A stretch of 64,000 nucleotides of DNA, from contig CAWGYT010000002.1 of assembly GCA_963826795.1 (NCBI GenBank), forward strand, positions 62,001 to 126,000. Direction: 5' to 3'. Both the position numbers and the translations under genes were made by a program. Below the pieces are notes generated by a model, which saw only the letters and a list, made by a program, of their open reading frames with translations, was not told where the DNA came from and did no database searches. This DNA is from CAWGYT01 sp963826795 (GTDB taxonomy: Bacteria > Planctomycetota > Planctomycetia > Pirellulales > Pirellulaceae). Below, one piece after another: positions 28,681 through 38,802 of the stretch (positions within the stretch are counted from its first letter, which is position 1; every line of letters starts with the position of its first letter).

Positions 28681-30329
28681 TCACGCGGTGGCCTGAGCCC
28701 ACTGTTGCCAGGTCGTCAAACCGCCGCTCAGGTTCACGGCCTGAAACCCGTGCTGGAGGAGAATTCGCGTCGCCATGTAGCCTCGCTGTCCGACCTGGCA
28801 GTACGAGATGATCTGCCGATCGCGCGGCAACTCGTCCAGCCGCTCGCGAAGGTCATCCAGGGGGATGTTGCGAGCGGTGGGGATCGCGCCGCCGCGGAAT
28901 TCTTGCGTCGTGCGAACATCGACGACCACCGCCCCTTGATCGATCGCCTCGTCCAAGTCGCTCGCGTGGCAGATCGGTTGGTCTCCGCGGAGCACCCCGG
29001 CGGCCACGAAGCCCGCCATGTTCAGGGGATCCTTGGCTGAGCCGTACTGAGGCGCGTAACATAGCTCGGCCTCTTCCAAGTCCCAGACGGTCATGCCGGC
29101 CTGCAACGCCAAGGCAACTCCGTCGATCCGTTTGTCGACTCCCGAGCGGCCGATGGCCTGGGCTCCCAGCAGCTTTCCTGTTTCCGGCGTGAAGAGCAGC
29201 TTCAGCGTGATCGGTGTCGCGCGGGGTAATAGCCGGCGTGCTGGCCGGCGTGGATGTAGATCTTTTCGTAGGGCAACTGCATCCGCTGCAAGACTTTTTC
29301 GCTGAGCCCCGTCATCGCGGCGGTCATTTCGAACAGGCCGACGACGGCGGTCCCTTGCGTGCCGCGGTAGGCGCTCTGGCGCCCAAAGATATGGTCGGCA
29401 GCAATTCGTCCCTGCCGATTGGCGGGCCCGGCGAGCGGAATCTGCGTGGGTTGACCGCTCACGAAATCCGTCACTTCCACCGCGTCCCCGACGGCATAGA
29501 CATCGGGATCCTCCGTCTGCATATGGCGGTTTGTTTGAATTCCCCCGCGCGGTCCGCAGGCGAGTCCCGCTTCTTTCGCCAACTGGTTTTCGGGACGAAC
29601 ACCGATGCACAAGGCCACAAAGCCACATGGCAAGCTATCCCCGCGGCTGAGATGGACCTGAAGCCCGGTTGACGCTGGCGAAAAGCGTTCCGCCGACGCA
29701 CCCAGCACCAGCTTCACACCGTGCTCGCGTAGATGGGCTGCCAGCGGCGCGGCCAGCTCGCGATCCCACGGAGGCAAGATCTGATCGGCCAGTTCGACCA
29801 GCGTCACGTCCAGGTCCATCCGCCTCAGGTTCTCCGCCAGCTCGATGCCGATAAATCCGCCACCGACGATGACCACGGGTTGACGCGATGACCGGGCCGC
29901 CGCGTGCAGGCGATCGGCGTCGGCAAGATCGCGCAGCGTGTAGATCCCCTTCGTATCAATTCCCGGAATCGGCGGACGCAAGGGCGACGCTCCGGGCGAA
30001 AGGATCAGTTTGTCGTAGCTCAATTCGTACTCGCGCCCGCTCGGCAATTCGCAGACCTGGACGGACTTGGCAGCCCGATCCAGGCGACGGACTTCGGTCC
30101 GAACGCGAACATCAATGCGGTATCGATTCTTCAAACGCTCGACCGGCGACACGAGCAACTTGCTGCGATCCTGGATCTCACCGCCGATGTAGTAAGGCAT
30201 GCCACAATTCGCGAACGAAGGGTCGGCCCCTCGTTCGCAAAGAACGATCTCCGCGTCCTCACTCAAGCGACGAATTCGAGCCGCGGCGGAAGCTCCGCCC
30301 GCAACGCCACCTACGATCACAACTCGCAT
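28681..30329 (-). pseudogene. cdr: CoA-disulfide reductase with C-terminal rhodanese domain, frameshifted
   Basis: About 549 codons from an ATG with AGGAA 6 bases upstream. It is a pyridine nucleotide-disulfide oxidoreductase with VVIVGGVAGGASAAAR at the N-terminus, the single redox Cys in FANC42GMPYYIGG typical of CoA-disulfide reductase and NADH oxidase-like enzymes, a second nucleotide site (VVIVGGGFIGIELAENL), then the dimerisation domain and a rhodanese domain (VVVDVRTTQEFRGGAI; active-site Cys in ISYCQVGQRGY). The frame breaks near 29225: one added G turns YYPARH into YYPGATPITLKLL. It likely reduces CoA disulfide or polysulfide. Probably intact in the living cell, given the position and nature of the indel. 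Confidence 0.78.
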
Positions 30330-30546
30330 CTCTGTTCCTCGTCTGGTCTGATGGTTACCTGCAGCCGAACCGACTCCGCTGGATTTTACCCCGGATGCAA
30401 ACCTCCCAGGGAGGCCAGTTCCGCGGCTCACACGGTGCGGAAAACGTCGGCCCGCGACGCGGCAGCGCGCTGCGGCCGAGGCGCCGCGGAGCCATTTGGG
30501 AGCTCAGCATCCTTCCAGTCGCGTCAAAAACGTCTATAACAGTCTC

Positions 30547-30676
30547 GTGCTTTGTCACAGCTGAAATTGAGGGTTGGGTGGCCGGGGTCGAACGAAGTGA
30601 GCCCCCGGAAAATTGCGGTCTGGGGGCTCACTTCGTTCGACCCCAGGCACCCCAAAATCAAGCTGTGACAAAGCAC
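30547..30676 (-). mobile_element. 130-bp palindromic MITE-like element, copy A
   Basis: The core starts GTGCTTTGTCACAGCT and ends AGCTGTGACAAAGCAC, and nearly the whole 130 bp folds as one long hairpin (inner arms include GGGGTCGAACGAAGTGAGCC). It is flanked on both sides by TC, consistent with a 2-bp target duplication. It lies inverted relative to copies at 40054 and 49153. No ORF inside; non-autonomous. Confidence 0.85.
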
Positions 30677-30780
30677 TCGGACCGGCGTTCGTGAAGGTCG
30701 AAAATGCCCGCTCAAATGCGCCGCCGAGTTCATGCCGCCAGGTGTCTTCCGATCCTTCTACACCGCTGCCGCCCGTCGCA

Positions 30781-31893
30781 ATGGCTCGCAACAAGCATCG
30801 CAAGCGAAATCGGCCCCGCATTCAGCGTCGCACCGATCCTGGTTCCACGCCCGGCACCCTGCATGCCGCAATCAACGCGACGCCCACGCAGGTCCGAATC
30901 ATGGCCTACGGCCCCCAAGGCCTGACCGAAGCCGTGATCCGTTCAGTCGCTGAAATCCCTGCCTACCTCGCAAAGTACGCGATGTGCTGGGTCAACGTCG
31001 ATGGCTTGGCCAACACGGCCCTGATCCAGCAATTGGGCAGCCTCTTTGGATTGCACGCCCTCGCCCTGGAGGACGTGGTGAATGTTCATCAACGGGCAAA
31101 AGTCGAACCCTATGAGTCTCAATTGTTCATCGTTGTGCGCATGCCCATGTTGTCGTCGCATTTCGAATCGGAACAACTGAGCATCTTCCTGGGCCCCAAC
31201 TTCCTGCTGACGTTCCAGGAACGGTCCGGGGACTGCCTGGAACCGGTGCGTGAGCGATTGCGGAAAACCAGCGGCCAAATTCGCATCGGTGCGGGCGACT
31301 ACCTGATGTACGCGATTCTCGATACGGTGATTGACTCCTATTTCCCGGTCGTCGATTCCTACGTCGATCGCCTGGATCAGCTGGAGGTCGACGTCGCGGC
31401 TCATCAAATGCCCACGACCTTGGAGGGGATTCATGAAGTGCGCAACGAATTGCTGCTCCTGCGCCGAAGCGTGCGCCCTCACCGGGATGCCGTCAACGAA
31501 CTGATCCGGGGCGAACATCCGCTGATCAGCCATGAAACGCGATTGTTCCTCCGCGACTGCTACGATCACACGATGCAGCTGATCGATTTACTGGAGGTTT
31601 ATCGAGAGATGTGCGGCGATCTGCGCGAGTTCTATCTCTCGCTCGCCAGCAACCGGATGAACGAGGTGATGAAGGTGTTGACGATCATCTCCACGATCTT
31701 CATCCCGCTCAGTTTCATCACCGGCCTGTACGGCATGAACTTTGACACGAGCTTCCCCTGGAACATGCCCGAACTGCGGTGGCCCTACGGCTATGCATTC
31801 GTGCTGGGCACGATCATCAGCGTGACGGCGGGAATGATCGCTTTCTTTTTTCGCCGGGGCTGGATCGGCGACCGTTGGCGACGCCGTCGCTGA
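30781..31893 (+). CDS. corA: CorA-family magnesium/cobalt transporter
   Basis: 370 residues from an ATG at 30781. A basic N-terminal tail (MARNKHRKRNRPRIQRR) is followed by the CorA cytosolic funnel (WVNVDGLANTALIQQLG, LHALALEDVV, QRAKVEPYESQLFIV), a long helix, and two C-terminal transmembrane helices. The diagnostic Y-G-M-N-F motif sits at the end of the first (IFIPLSFITGLYGMNFDTSF). It is a homopentameric divalent cation channel in the inner membrane. The gene is alone on its transcript or followed 60 bp later by the esterase gene. MITE copy A lies in its upstream region. Confidence 0.93.
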   Translation: MARNKHRKRNRPRIQRRTDPGSTPGTLHAAINATPTQVRIMAYGPQGLTEAVIRSVAEIPAYLAKYAMCWVNVDGLANTALIQQLGSLFGLHALALEDVVNVHQRAKVEPYESQLFIVVRMPMLSSHFESEQLSIFLGPNFLLTFQERSGDCLEPVRERLRKTSGQIRIGAGDYLMYAILDTVIDSYFPVVDSYVDRLDQLEVDVAAHQMPTTLEGIHEVRNELLLLRRSVRPHRDAVNELIRGEHPLISHETRLFLRDCYDHTMQLIDLLEVYREMCGDLREFYLSLASNRMNEVMKVLTIISTIFIPLSFITGLYGMNFDTSFPWNMPELRWPYGYAFVLGTIISVTAGMIAFFFRRGWIGDRWRRRR

Positions 31894-31953
31894 AACCGCA
31901 CTGACGCCACGACTCGAGTGTTGAACGACTCCCATGCATAAGGAAACCTGACC

Positions 31954-32916
31954 GTGACCCCGCTGAGCTTCCTTGCAATCTGTTCGAAGTGCCGGACTTG
32001 GCCGGTGCTGTTTTGCGTGATGGCCGCTGCCGGACATGGAGCCACGCTTGGCCGGGCTGCCGAAGCCGACCCGCCCGCCGTCAAGATCCTGAACGTGTGG
32101 CCGGCTCGACCACCAGGTGACACGAGCCAGCTGGGCGCCGAGTACGACACGACGGGGCCCGATGGCCGGAATGTCGCGGGCCAACGCGTCATCCGCTTAA
32201 CGAACGTCTCGACACCGACCCTCGAGATCTACGCTCCCGCACCCGACCTGCGCACCGGAACCGCCGTCGTGATCTGTCCCGGGGGCGGACATCGCATTCT
32301 CGCGTACGACTTGGAAGGAACCGAAGTCGCCACGTGGTTGCAATCGATCGGCGTCACTGGGATCGTGCTCAAGTATCGCGTCCCGGACCGTAACCCGCAG
32401 CAACCCGGCGCCGCCGCTCTGCAAGACGCGCAACGGGCCATCAGCCTGGTGCGTCACCACGCGGAAGACTGGCAACTGGATCCGGCGCGGATCGGAATCC
32501 TGGGTTTTTCGGCCGGAGGACAAACCGCGGCCCTCTGCTGCCTGAACACCTCGCGCCGGTACGAGGCCATCGATGAGATTGACGGGCAGGACCACCGTCC
32601 CAGCTTTGGCGTGTTGGTTTACCCCGCCTACCTGGCGAATCAAGAGAAAACGGACCTGATCCCCGAGGCCCAGGTGACTTCCGACATGCCGCCGATGTTT
32701 CTGGTGCATGCGTTTGATGATCCCATTCCGGTCGAAAACAGCCTGCTGCTGTATTTGGCCATGAAGCGGGCGAATTCTCCCGCCGAACTCCATGCATTTG
32801 GCTCCGGCGGACACGGATTCGGAATGCGCGCCACGGAGGAACCGTGTTCGCGTTGGCCCGAAGCCTGCCAGGCCTGGCTGCGGCGAAACGGCTGGCTGAA
32901 AACCCTCGCGCGCTGA
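31954..32916 (+). CDS. Secreted alpha/beta hydrolase (BD-FAE/acetyl-esterase type)
   Basis: 320 residues from a GTG with AAGGA about 10 bases upstream; no better ATG exists. After an N-terminal hydrophobic signal region comes an alpha/beta-hydrolase fold of the BD-FAE or endo-xylanase-esterase type: oxyanion segment AVVICPGGGHRILAYD, nucleophile elbow G-F-S186-A-G-G, acid region LVHAFDDPIPVE, and catalytic His in GSGGHGFGM. Probably a carbohydrate esterase acting on acetylated polysaccharide outside the cytosol; the substrate is not determined. Confidence 0.87.
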   Translation: MTPLSFLAICSKCRTWPVLFCVMAAAGHGATLGRAAEADPPAVKILNVWPARPPGDTSQLGAEYDTTGPDGRNVAGQRVIRLTNVSTPTLEIYAPAPDLRTGTAVVICPGGGHRILAYDLEGTEVATWLQSIGVTGIVLKYRVPDRNPQQPGAAALQDAQRAISLVRHHAEDWQLDPARIGILGFSAGGQTAALCCLNTSRRYEAIDEIDGQDHRPSFGVLVYPAYLANQEKTDLIPEAQVTSDMPPMFLVHAFDDPIPVENSLLLYLAMKRANSPAELHAFGSGGHGFGMRATEEPCSRWPEACQAWLRRNGWLKTLAR

Positions 32917-32985
32917 TCGGCGTGGGCCAGCTTCCCGCACCATCCGGATCGACGCGACGTTCCCTCATCCGCACGCGATCAACGA

Positions 32986-34278
32986 ATGTCCCCCTCCATG
33001 GCCTCGAAGCCAATTCCCGAATGGCAGCAAACCGGCGCTCCCCACGTCTGGATGCCTTACACCCAGATGCAGACCGCGCCCCTCCCGTGCCCTGTGGTGG
33101 CGACAGACGACGTCTATTTGATCCTCGCCGACGGCCGGCGACTGATCGACGGGCTGGCCTCCTGGTGGACGGCCTGCCATGGGTACAATCACCCTCACGT
33201 CCGCCAGGCCGTGGAAGCCCAATTGCGCGTGATGCCGCACGTCATGTTCGGCGGCATCCATCACCCTCCCGCCCTGTCACTCGCCGCGCGACTCGCCAGT
33301 ATCCTGCCCGGCGACCTGCAGCGTGTCTTCTTCTGCGACTCGGGTTCGGTGTCCGTCGAGGTGGCACTCAAGATCTGCGTTCAGTATTGGCTGAATCACG
33401 GCGTCCAAGGACGTCACAAGTTCATCTGCTTCCGGCACGCCTACCACGGTGACACGACCGGCGCCATGTCGGTCTGCGATCCGATCAACAGCATGCATGC
33501 CCACTTCAAAGGCTTCTTGCTGGAGCAGTATCCCCGCGAGATTCCCGAAACCTTGGCCCAGCAGCGTGAGTTTCGCACGTTCATCCAGCAGCATCGTGCG
33601 GAACTGGCCGGGGTCATCATCGAGCCGCTGATTCAGGGCGCGGGAGGGATGAAGTTCCACTCCCCGGAGGCCCTGGCCGCGATTCGAGCGGCCTGCGATC
33701 AATACGACCTGCTGCTGATCGCCGATGAGATCGCCACCGGCTTCGGCCGCACCGGCACGATGTTCGCCTGTGAGCAGGCCGATGTCGTGCCCGACGTCAT
33801 CTGTCTCGGCAAGGCACTCACGGCCGGAACACTCAGCTTCGCCGCGGCGGTCGCGCGCGAGCACGTGTACCAGGCGTTCCTCGGCGAGGACGCTCAGCTG
33901 GCCCTCATGCATGGCCCGACCTACATGGCCAACCCCTTGGCATGTGCGGCCGCCAACGCGTCCCTGGACCTTTTCGAACAGGAACCGCGGCTTGAGCAAG
34001 CACGGCGCATCGAGCAGTCGCTCACGGACTTACTGGCCCCCTGCCGATCACTTCGGGGCGTCACCGACGTGCGTTGCCGGGGAGCCGTCGGTGTCATCGA
34101 AGTCGAGCAATTGCATGATCTCGATCGCTTGCGGGCACAGTTCGTCGCGGAGGGCATTTGGTTGCGGCCGTTCCACAATATGATCTACCTGACGCCGCCA
34201 CTCTCCATCTCGCCCGACCAATTGCATCAGTTAGGTGAGACGACCGTGCAGGTCGTCCAACAATGGTCGGCCTGGTAA
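32986..34278 (+). CDS. bioA: Adenosylmethionine-8-amino-7-oxononanoate aminotransferase
   Basis: 430 residues, a full-length class-III aminotransferase of the BioA type: HVWMPYTQMQTAP at the start, DGLASWWTACHGYNHP (BioA-specific substrate segment), the VFFCDSGSVSVEVALK cofactor loop, LLIADEIATGFGRTG with the PLP-ring Asp, and the Schiff-base Lys in CLGKALTAG. It makes 7,8-diaminopelargonate from KAPA using SAM in biotin synthesis. The ATG at 32986 is used; 32998 is possible. The partner gene bioF is 22.5 kb away (56849-58016), so biotin genes are not in one operon here. Confidence 0.93.
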   Translation: MSPSMASKPIPEWQQTGAPHVWMPYTQMQTAPLPCPVVATDDVYLILADGRRLIDGLASWWTACHGYNHPHVRQAVEAQLRVMPHVMFGGIHHPPALSLAARLASILPGDLQRVFFCDSGSVSVEVALKICVQYWLNHGVQGRHKFICFRHAYHGDTTGAMSVCDPINSMHAHFKGFLLEQYPREIPETLAQQREFRTFIQQHRAELAGVIIEPLIQGAGGMKFHSPEALAAIRAACDQYDLLLIADEIATGFGRTGTMFACEQADVVPDVICLGKALTAGTLSFAAAVAREHVYQAFLGEDAQLALMHGPTYMANPLACAAANASLDLFEQEPRLEQARRIEQSLTDLLAPCRSLRGVTDVRCRGAVGVIEVEQLHDLDRLRAQFVAEGIWLRPFHNMIYLTPPLSISPDQLHQLGETTVQVVQQWSAW

Positions 34279-34289
34279 ACGCGTAGCGG

Positions 34290-34324
34290 CGAACGTGAGC
34301 CTCCCGCCGGCAAGCGGCGGGCAT
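34290..34324. repeat. Third copy of the CCCGCCG hairpin repeat
   Basis: Begins 11 bp after the bioA stop. It reads GCGAACGTGAGCCT, then the same CCCGCCG-GCAAG-CGGCGGG hairpin as at 28562-28648, with substitutions outside the stem, so the hairpin is the conserved part. Confidence 0.75.
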
Positions 34325-34349
34325 CCCCGGTCAGCGAAGCGGCCGAGGC

Positions 34350-35797
34350 TTATTGCGCGTCGAGTTGTTGATGGACTTCGTCCACGATCAAGCGTTCGAC
34401 ATCGGGTGACCAAGCCGAGGGGAGTCCGTAGTAGACCATCGCGCCGCCGCCCTCGTAGCCGCCCTCCTGCAGGACGCGGCGAGACGGGATGTAGGCCATC
34501 ACGTCATTCGAATAGGCCGTAATCCATGACTGGCTGCCGCGCAGCTCGGTCTTCAATCGCAACGCAAAATCGACGACGACTTCGCCGCCCAGAAAGACCC
34601 ACTGGATCTGGTCGCCCAGCGTCCAGGTACTGACCGGATAGGGATAGGTCGGCGAGAGCGGCTGGCCAGCTGCAAGCTGTTGCTGGAACAAGCGAGCTCG
34701 CGCGGCTTCATAGGGGTTCTTCGATTGTGTTTCGAGCTCCAGTTCGCCGCATCGGGCAAGTGCGAAAAGGGCAAATCGATTTCCGCATAGCGGGCCACAA
34801 GATTGCCCTCGATGGGCGCGAGGGGGCCGTCCAGTACCTGTTTCACCGATCCCGCCAATTCGTGACCATACTGCTGGGCCAAGGCAACCTCGCGTCGCGG
34901 CAGCGGATTCTGATCGCCACCACATCCGGCCCAGAATAGGGCGACACATCCCGGAAAATCACGCTCCAACGCCATCTGGGCGAAGCCCGCATAATCGCCC
35001 GACCACTGGTAAGAACTCAACACGGTCAAATGGCACGCATAGCCAAACAGGACCGCTTTGAGGCTGCCCTGGGCATCCTTGACGGCCAGCACCGGAACGG
35101 CATGATCCGTCGGCCCTCGAAGCTGGCCCGCTGCTCGCAAGGCCGGTACGTCCGACTCGGGATTATTCCGTCGATTCACCGCAAACGCCGCCGTCCCGCT
35201 CCCCCACGAAAGCTGGCACGGGGTCCGAGCCGCCAGCGCTTCACCCACCACCGCGACAATCGAGTCCTCTAAGCGTCGTGCGTATTGATTGACCAGCGCC
35301 CGCTGATCGTCGGTCAGCATCTCGTAATGCATCGAGCGCAAATTGCCGGACACGACCGGTCCGGTGTGAGTATGCGAGGCGCACAAGGCAATTCGGCGAC
35401 GGTCCAAAGGATAGGCCTGCGACAACCGCTCACACACCGTCCGCGAAAGCTCGCGGTCAATCCCGATCAAATCCAGCGTCACCACGACGGCCACTTGGCC
35501 CTGCGGATCTTCCAGGCAGAGCGCCTTCGCCCAGAGCTCGATCAGCGTCCCCTCGGCGGGATGATCGCGGTGAGCGTATCCGGCCATCCAGAGCGGGGCG
35601 TCAGGTGTGATCGCGCGTTGGGCAGCGCCGGCCTTCCAGGTCGCAGCCTGCGCCCCATCGAACGCCACTGCGGTTCCGACAACCAACCCCACAACGGTCG
35701 CGAACACGGAAAGACTCCGCAGGACACGACCGGGGCGTCGCCGCGATTTTGAGCCCAGAAGCCAGCCGGGAAAATGGATCATGTGAACTGCCTGCAT
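34350..35797 (-). pseudogene. Neutral/alkaline ceramidase-family hydrolase, frameshifted
   Basis: About 482 codons. An N-terminal membrane or signal segment (SVFATVVGLVVGTAVA) precedes a domain like the N-terminal part of neutral ceramidase: KAGAAQRAITPDAPLWMAGY, ALCASHTHTGPVV (metal ligands) and FWAGCGGDQNP. The frame shifts near 34744: one added G rejoins ...HLPDAA to ELELETQSKNPYE and the proper C-terminus (VLQEGGYEGGGAM...), with the stop at 34350. Planctomycetes have many such secreted metal hydrolases with unproven substrates. The start could be 35797 or 35782. Confidence 0.72.
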
Positions 35798-35814
35798 TCC
35801 TTTCGATTCAGGAC

Positions 35815-35870
35815 GGAATCTTCAATGCGGAATCTTCAATGCGGAATCTTCAACGCGGAATTCTCAACGC
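35815..35870. repeat. 14-bp tandem repeat, four units
   Basis: Four head-to-tail units of CGGAATCTTCAATG (units 3 and 4 diverge by one to three bases). It lies between the ceramidase-like gene start and the stop of the methyltransferase gene, whose stop codon is inside unit 4. Confidence 0.8.
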
Positions 35871-36472
35871 GAAGAAGACCGCGACGCACTTCCCCACCGA
35901 GGCCAGATTCGGCCCGTGCGCCGCGTGTACAACTGGTAGGGCATGCCGAAGTGCTGGCGCATTATCTCCTCCTCACGCCCCACTCGCAAGAAATAGACGA
36001 TCCCGAACGCGAAGACCGCGGCCGCTCCGCCCAGCCAGTTCGGAATCAAGACGGCCTGCGCCACACTCCAACCCCAATGAGCGGCGTACATCGGATGCCG
36101 AATCCGCCGGTAGACTCCCGTCGTGACCAATTGTTGCTCGGGGCGTGCCTCCAGCCAGGCGGACCAATTCGGGCCCAAATCGGCATGGGCTTTCCACAGC
36201 AGCGCAACGGCCCCGCCAAAGAGCAGCGCACCCAGCGGGCTCAAGGCCGCCGGAAGTTCGTAATTAAAAAACTCAAGCCAATTCGTAAAGCAATAGATCA
36301 AGGCCGCCATTTGGGCGAGTCCCCATGTCGCCATCCCGACGATCACCCAGGGGCTCTCGCGCTGCGCCCGCTGGGCGGGCTGACCCCGGCGACGACGGGC
36401 ATATTTCCAGCGATAGACGCCGGCCAGCGTCAGTCCGGCCAGATAGGTACCCGTCCAGAGATTCAGGTTCAT
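35864..36472 (-). CDS. Isoprenylcysteine carboxyl methyltransferase-like membrane protein
   Basis: 202 residues from the ATG at 36472 (MNLNLWTGTYLAG); a TTG four codons upstream is less likely. Four to five hydrophobic helices are followed by the ICMT/PEMT C-terminal signature: LVTTGVYRRIRHPMYAAHWG, FLRVGREEEIMRQHFG and YTRRTGR. These bind S-adenosylmethionine in the membrane. In bacteria the methyl acceptor is usually unknown, and isoprenylcysteine itself is not expected. The gene is co-oriented with the ceramidase-like gene 67 bp downstream. Confidence 0.85.
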   Translation of the reverse strand: MNLNLWTGTYLAGLTLAGVYRWKYARRRRGQPAQRAQRESPWVIVGMATWGLAQMAALIYCFTNWLEFFNYELPAALSPLGALLFGGAVALLWKAHADLGPNWSAWLEARPEQQLVTTGVYRRIRHPMYAAHWGWSVAQAVLIPNWLGGAAAVFAFGIVYFLRVGREEEIMRQHFGMPYQLYTRRTGRIWPRWGSASRSSSR

Positions 36473-36589
36473 CGGCTCGTGCAAGCTCGAAAAGGGCGAG
36501 CGGTTTGCTTGTTTCTTTCACTTTGGTTACGACTTACAATGACCGCTCGACGTCCGCTGATCAACTCGCCATCTCGAACGAGCTCTCCC

Positions 36590-38197
36590 ATGCTGCTGCG
36601 AATCGACGCCTCTCGAGGCTTGTTGCTGACCGTCCTCGCCTTGGTCCTCAGCGTCTCCGGCGGGCGCGCGTCAGAACCGCTCGCACCCTGGCGCGCCCGA
36701 CTGACGTTCCACGCCGCATTCGATGGGTCGGCAGACGCGACGTTTGCGGCCGGTGATCCGAAGATCTATACCGCCAACGACCTTTCGCGCAAGCAATCCC
36801 AGCCCGGCCTCGCCACGGACGCCGTGGGACTCAGCGACCAGGGACGTTGGGGTGGCAGCCTGCGGTTTCACGACACGACCCCGTCGGTCGTCTTTTTTCA
36901 GGGCAAAGACAATGTTCCGTATGGCCCCGAGCGGACCGATCTGACGATCTCGTTTTGGATGCGGTTGAGCCCCGACGAAGATCTGAAACCCGGCTACGTG
37001 GACCCACTTCAGATTACCGACAAGCAATGGAACAACGCGTCCCTATTCGTCGACTTCACGAAAGACGAACGTCCGCGACATTTCCGACTCGGTGTGTTTT
37101 CGGACTACAACTTCTGGAACCCCACGGATACGCCCTGGGATGACATTCCCGCGGCGAAGCGTCCCATGGTGACCGTCACGCGTCCCCCATTTTCGAATCA
37201 AGCGTGGACTCATGTGGCCGTCACACTCGAAGACATCAACTCCGGCCACGACGCGATCGCCTCCCTGTACCTGAACGGCGAGTCCCAAGGTCAACTGAAG
37301 GGAGCTCAGCGGTTCACTTGGGACCCACAGGCCGTGGCCATCATGCTGGGAATCCAGTACATCGGAGCGATCGACGACTTCGCGATTTTTCGCGGTGCAA
37401 TGACGCCGGCGGAGATTCTGCAATTAACGCAATTGGAGGGCGGGATCTCGGCGTTGGGGCAGACGACGGATGCGAAACCCGCAGCCGACGCCGAGGGGTG
37501 GATCGCCCTGTTCGACGGCAAGAGCCTTGACGGCTGGCAGGTCAAAATTCGCGGCTACGATCTGGGCGACAACTTCGGCCAGACGTTTCGTGTCGAAGAC
37601 GGACGACTGAAAGTCGCCTACGATCAATATGACGGCGAGTTCAACGAGCGGTTTGGGCACTTGTTCTACCGGCAACCCTTTTCGGACTATGACCTGCGAG
37701 TCGAGTATCGTTTTGTCGGAACCCAGGCACGCGGCGGTCCGGGTTGGGCCGTGCGCAACAGTGGCGTGATGCTGCACGGACAAGATCCCGCGACGATGGC
37801 GAAAGATCAACGATTTCCGGTCTCGATCGAGGTCCAGTTGCTGGGAGGGACGGGAACCGGCACACGCACGACGGCCAATCTGTGCACGCCCGGAACACAC
37901 GTCGTGATGGACGGCCAACTCGTGACGCGCCACTGCACCAGTTCAAAGTCGAAAACGTATCACGGTGACCAATGGGTAACTGTCCTGATGCGCGTCCGGG
38001 GCCACGAATTGATCGAACACGTGATCGATGGAGAAACCGTCCTGGCCTATTCAAAACCTCAATTGGATCCGGGGGACGAGGATGCCAAACGGCTGCTGGC
38101 GACGCAAGACGTGAAGCTCAGCGGGGGAACGATCTCGCTGCAATCTGAAAGTCACCCCGTTGAATTCCGCAAAGTGGAGATTCGTCCTCTGAAGTGA
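36590..38197 (+). CDS. LamG plus DUF1080 (3-keto-disaccharide hydrolase-like) secreted protein
   Basis: 535 residues from an ATG at 36590 that opens a signal peptide (RGLLLTVLALVLSVSGGRAS); an in-frame ATG at 36539 would add 17 polar residues. Residues about 30-285 form a LamG/concanavalin-like domain (YIGAIDDFAIFRGAMTPAEI is typical). About residue 305 onward is a DUF1080 domain (WIALFDGKSLDGWQV; RNSGVMLHGQ; SIEVQLLGG), whose founding members hydrolyse 3-keto-glycosides. It is a typical planctomycete periplasmic carbohydrate-handling protein. Start site moderately certain, domain calls firm. Confidence 0.87.
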   Translation: MLLRIDASRGLLLTVLALVLSVSGGRASEPLAPWRARLTFHAAFDGSADATFAAGDPKIYTANDLSRKQSQPGLATDAVGLSDQGRWGGSLRFHDTTPSVVFFQGKDNVPYGPERTDLTISFWMRLSPDEDLKPGYVDPLQITDKQWNNASLFVDFTKDERPRHFRLGVFSDYNFWNPTDTPWDDIPAAKRPMVTVTRPPFSNQAWTHVAVTLEDINSGHDAIASLYLNGESQGQLKGAQRFTWDPQAVAIMLGIQYIGAIDDFAIFRGAMTPAEILQLTQLEGGISALGQTTDAKPAADAEGWIALFDGKSLDGWQVKIRGYDLGDNFGQTFRVEDGRLKVAYDQYDGEFNERFGHLFYRQPFSDYDLRVEYRFVGTQARGGPGWAVRNSGVMLHGQDPATMAKDQRFPVSIEVQLLGGTGTGTRTTANLCTPGTHVVMDGQLVTRHCTSSKSKTYHGDQWVTVLMRVRGHELIEHVIDGETVLAYSKPQLDPGDEDAKRLLATQDVKLSGGTISLQSESHPVEFRKVEIRPLK

Positions 38198-38267
38198 CGC
38201 TCCGGAACGTCAGGCTCAAACTCCGTGCCCTCGCTGCCTCGGTGGTGCACTTTTCCAGCGCAAGAAG

Positions 38268-38299
38268 AGCGCGTGCCTGTTCGCTGACAAGCACGCGCT
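38268..38299. repeat. Hairpin between convergent genes
   Basis: 9-bp arms AGCGCGTGC and GCACGCGCT with a 14-base spacer, in the 149-bp gap between the stops of the DUF1080 and Hsp20 genes. No T run follows, so it is not a classical terminator, although its position would suit one. Confidence 0.6.
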
Positions 38300-38346
38300 A
38301 CGGTTGGGCCAACTGGCCACGTCCAACTTCCGCCTGACTGGACGCG

Positions 38347-38802
38347 TTATTGCTTGCTGGCCACTTTGACTTTCGTCGGTCGAGTCACTTCGGACTTCGG
38401 AACGTTGACGACGAGAACGCCGTCTTTGTACTCCGCGGTGACCTTGTCCGCCTCACCTGCATTCGGCAACGTCATTGCGCGACGGAATGTTCCGTATTTC
38501 CGCTCGATCCGATGAAACGTCTTGTCCTTCTGCTCGGTCTCTTCCTTCCGCTCACCCTTGATCGTTAGAAGCTCACCCTCCAACTCGACCTGGATGTCTT
38601 CCAGTTTCAAACCGGGCAGTTCCGCAGTGACCTCATAACCTTGTTCGGTCTCTGCGATGTCGGTGCGCGGGGCGAGCTCACTCAGCAGACCCGCGCCCAT
38701 CTCCTCTTCGAAGGCCCGACCAAACAGGCCTTCCATCTCGCGCCGAAGATCCCACAACGTTTCCGGAAGCTTCGGTGTCCAGGGAACCAATGTCCTTCTC
38801 AT
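38347..38802 (-). CDS. Hsp20 small heat-shock protein
   Basis: 151 residues. The ATG at 38802 has a perfect AAGGAGG 8 bases upstream, which decides the start against a much longer open frame. The alpha-crystallin domain spans about residues 45-140: TDIAETEQGYEVTAELPGLK, YGTFRRAMTLP, and the C-terminal GVLVVNVPKSE. It is an ATP-independent holdase forming oligomers in the cytosol. No CIRCE or ROSE-like element was recognised in its upstream region. Confidence 0.93.
   Translation of the reverse strand: MRRTLVPWTPKLPETLWDLRREMEGLFGRAFEEEMGAGLLSELAPRTDIAETEQGYEVTAELPGLKLEDIQVELEGELLTIKGERKEETEQKDKTFHRIERKYGTFRRAMTLPNAGEADKVTAEYKDGVLVVNVPKSEVTRPTKVKVASKQ

Noticed and set aside
38268..38299. AGCGCGTGC/GCACGCGCT hairpin as a rho-independent terminator
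   Set aside because: No T run on either strand follows the stem, so it is listed only as a repeat or hairpin.
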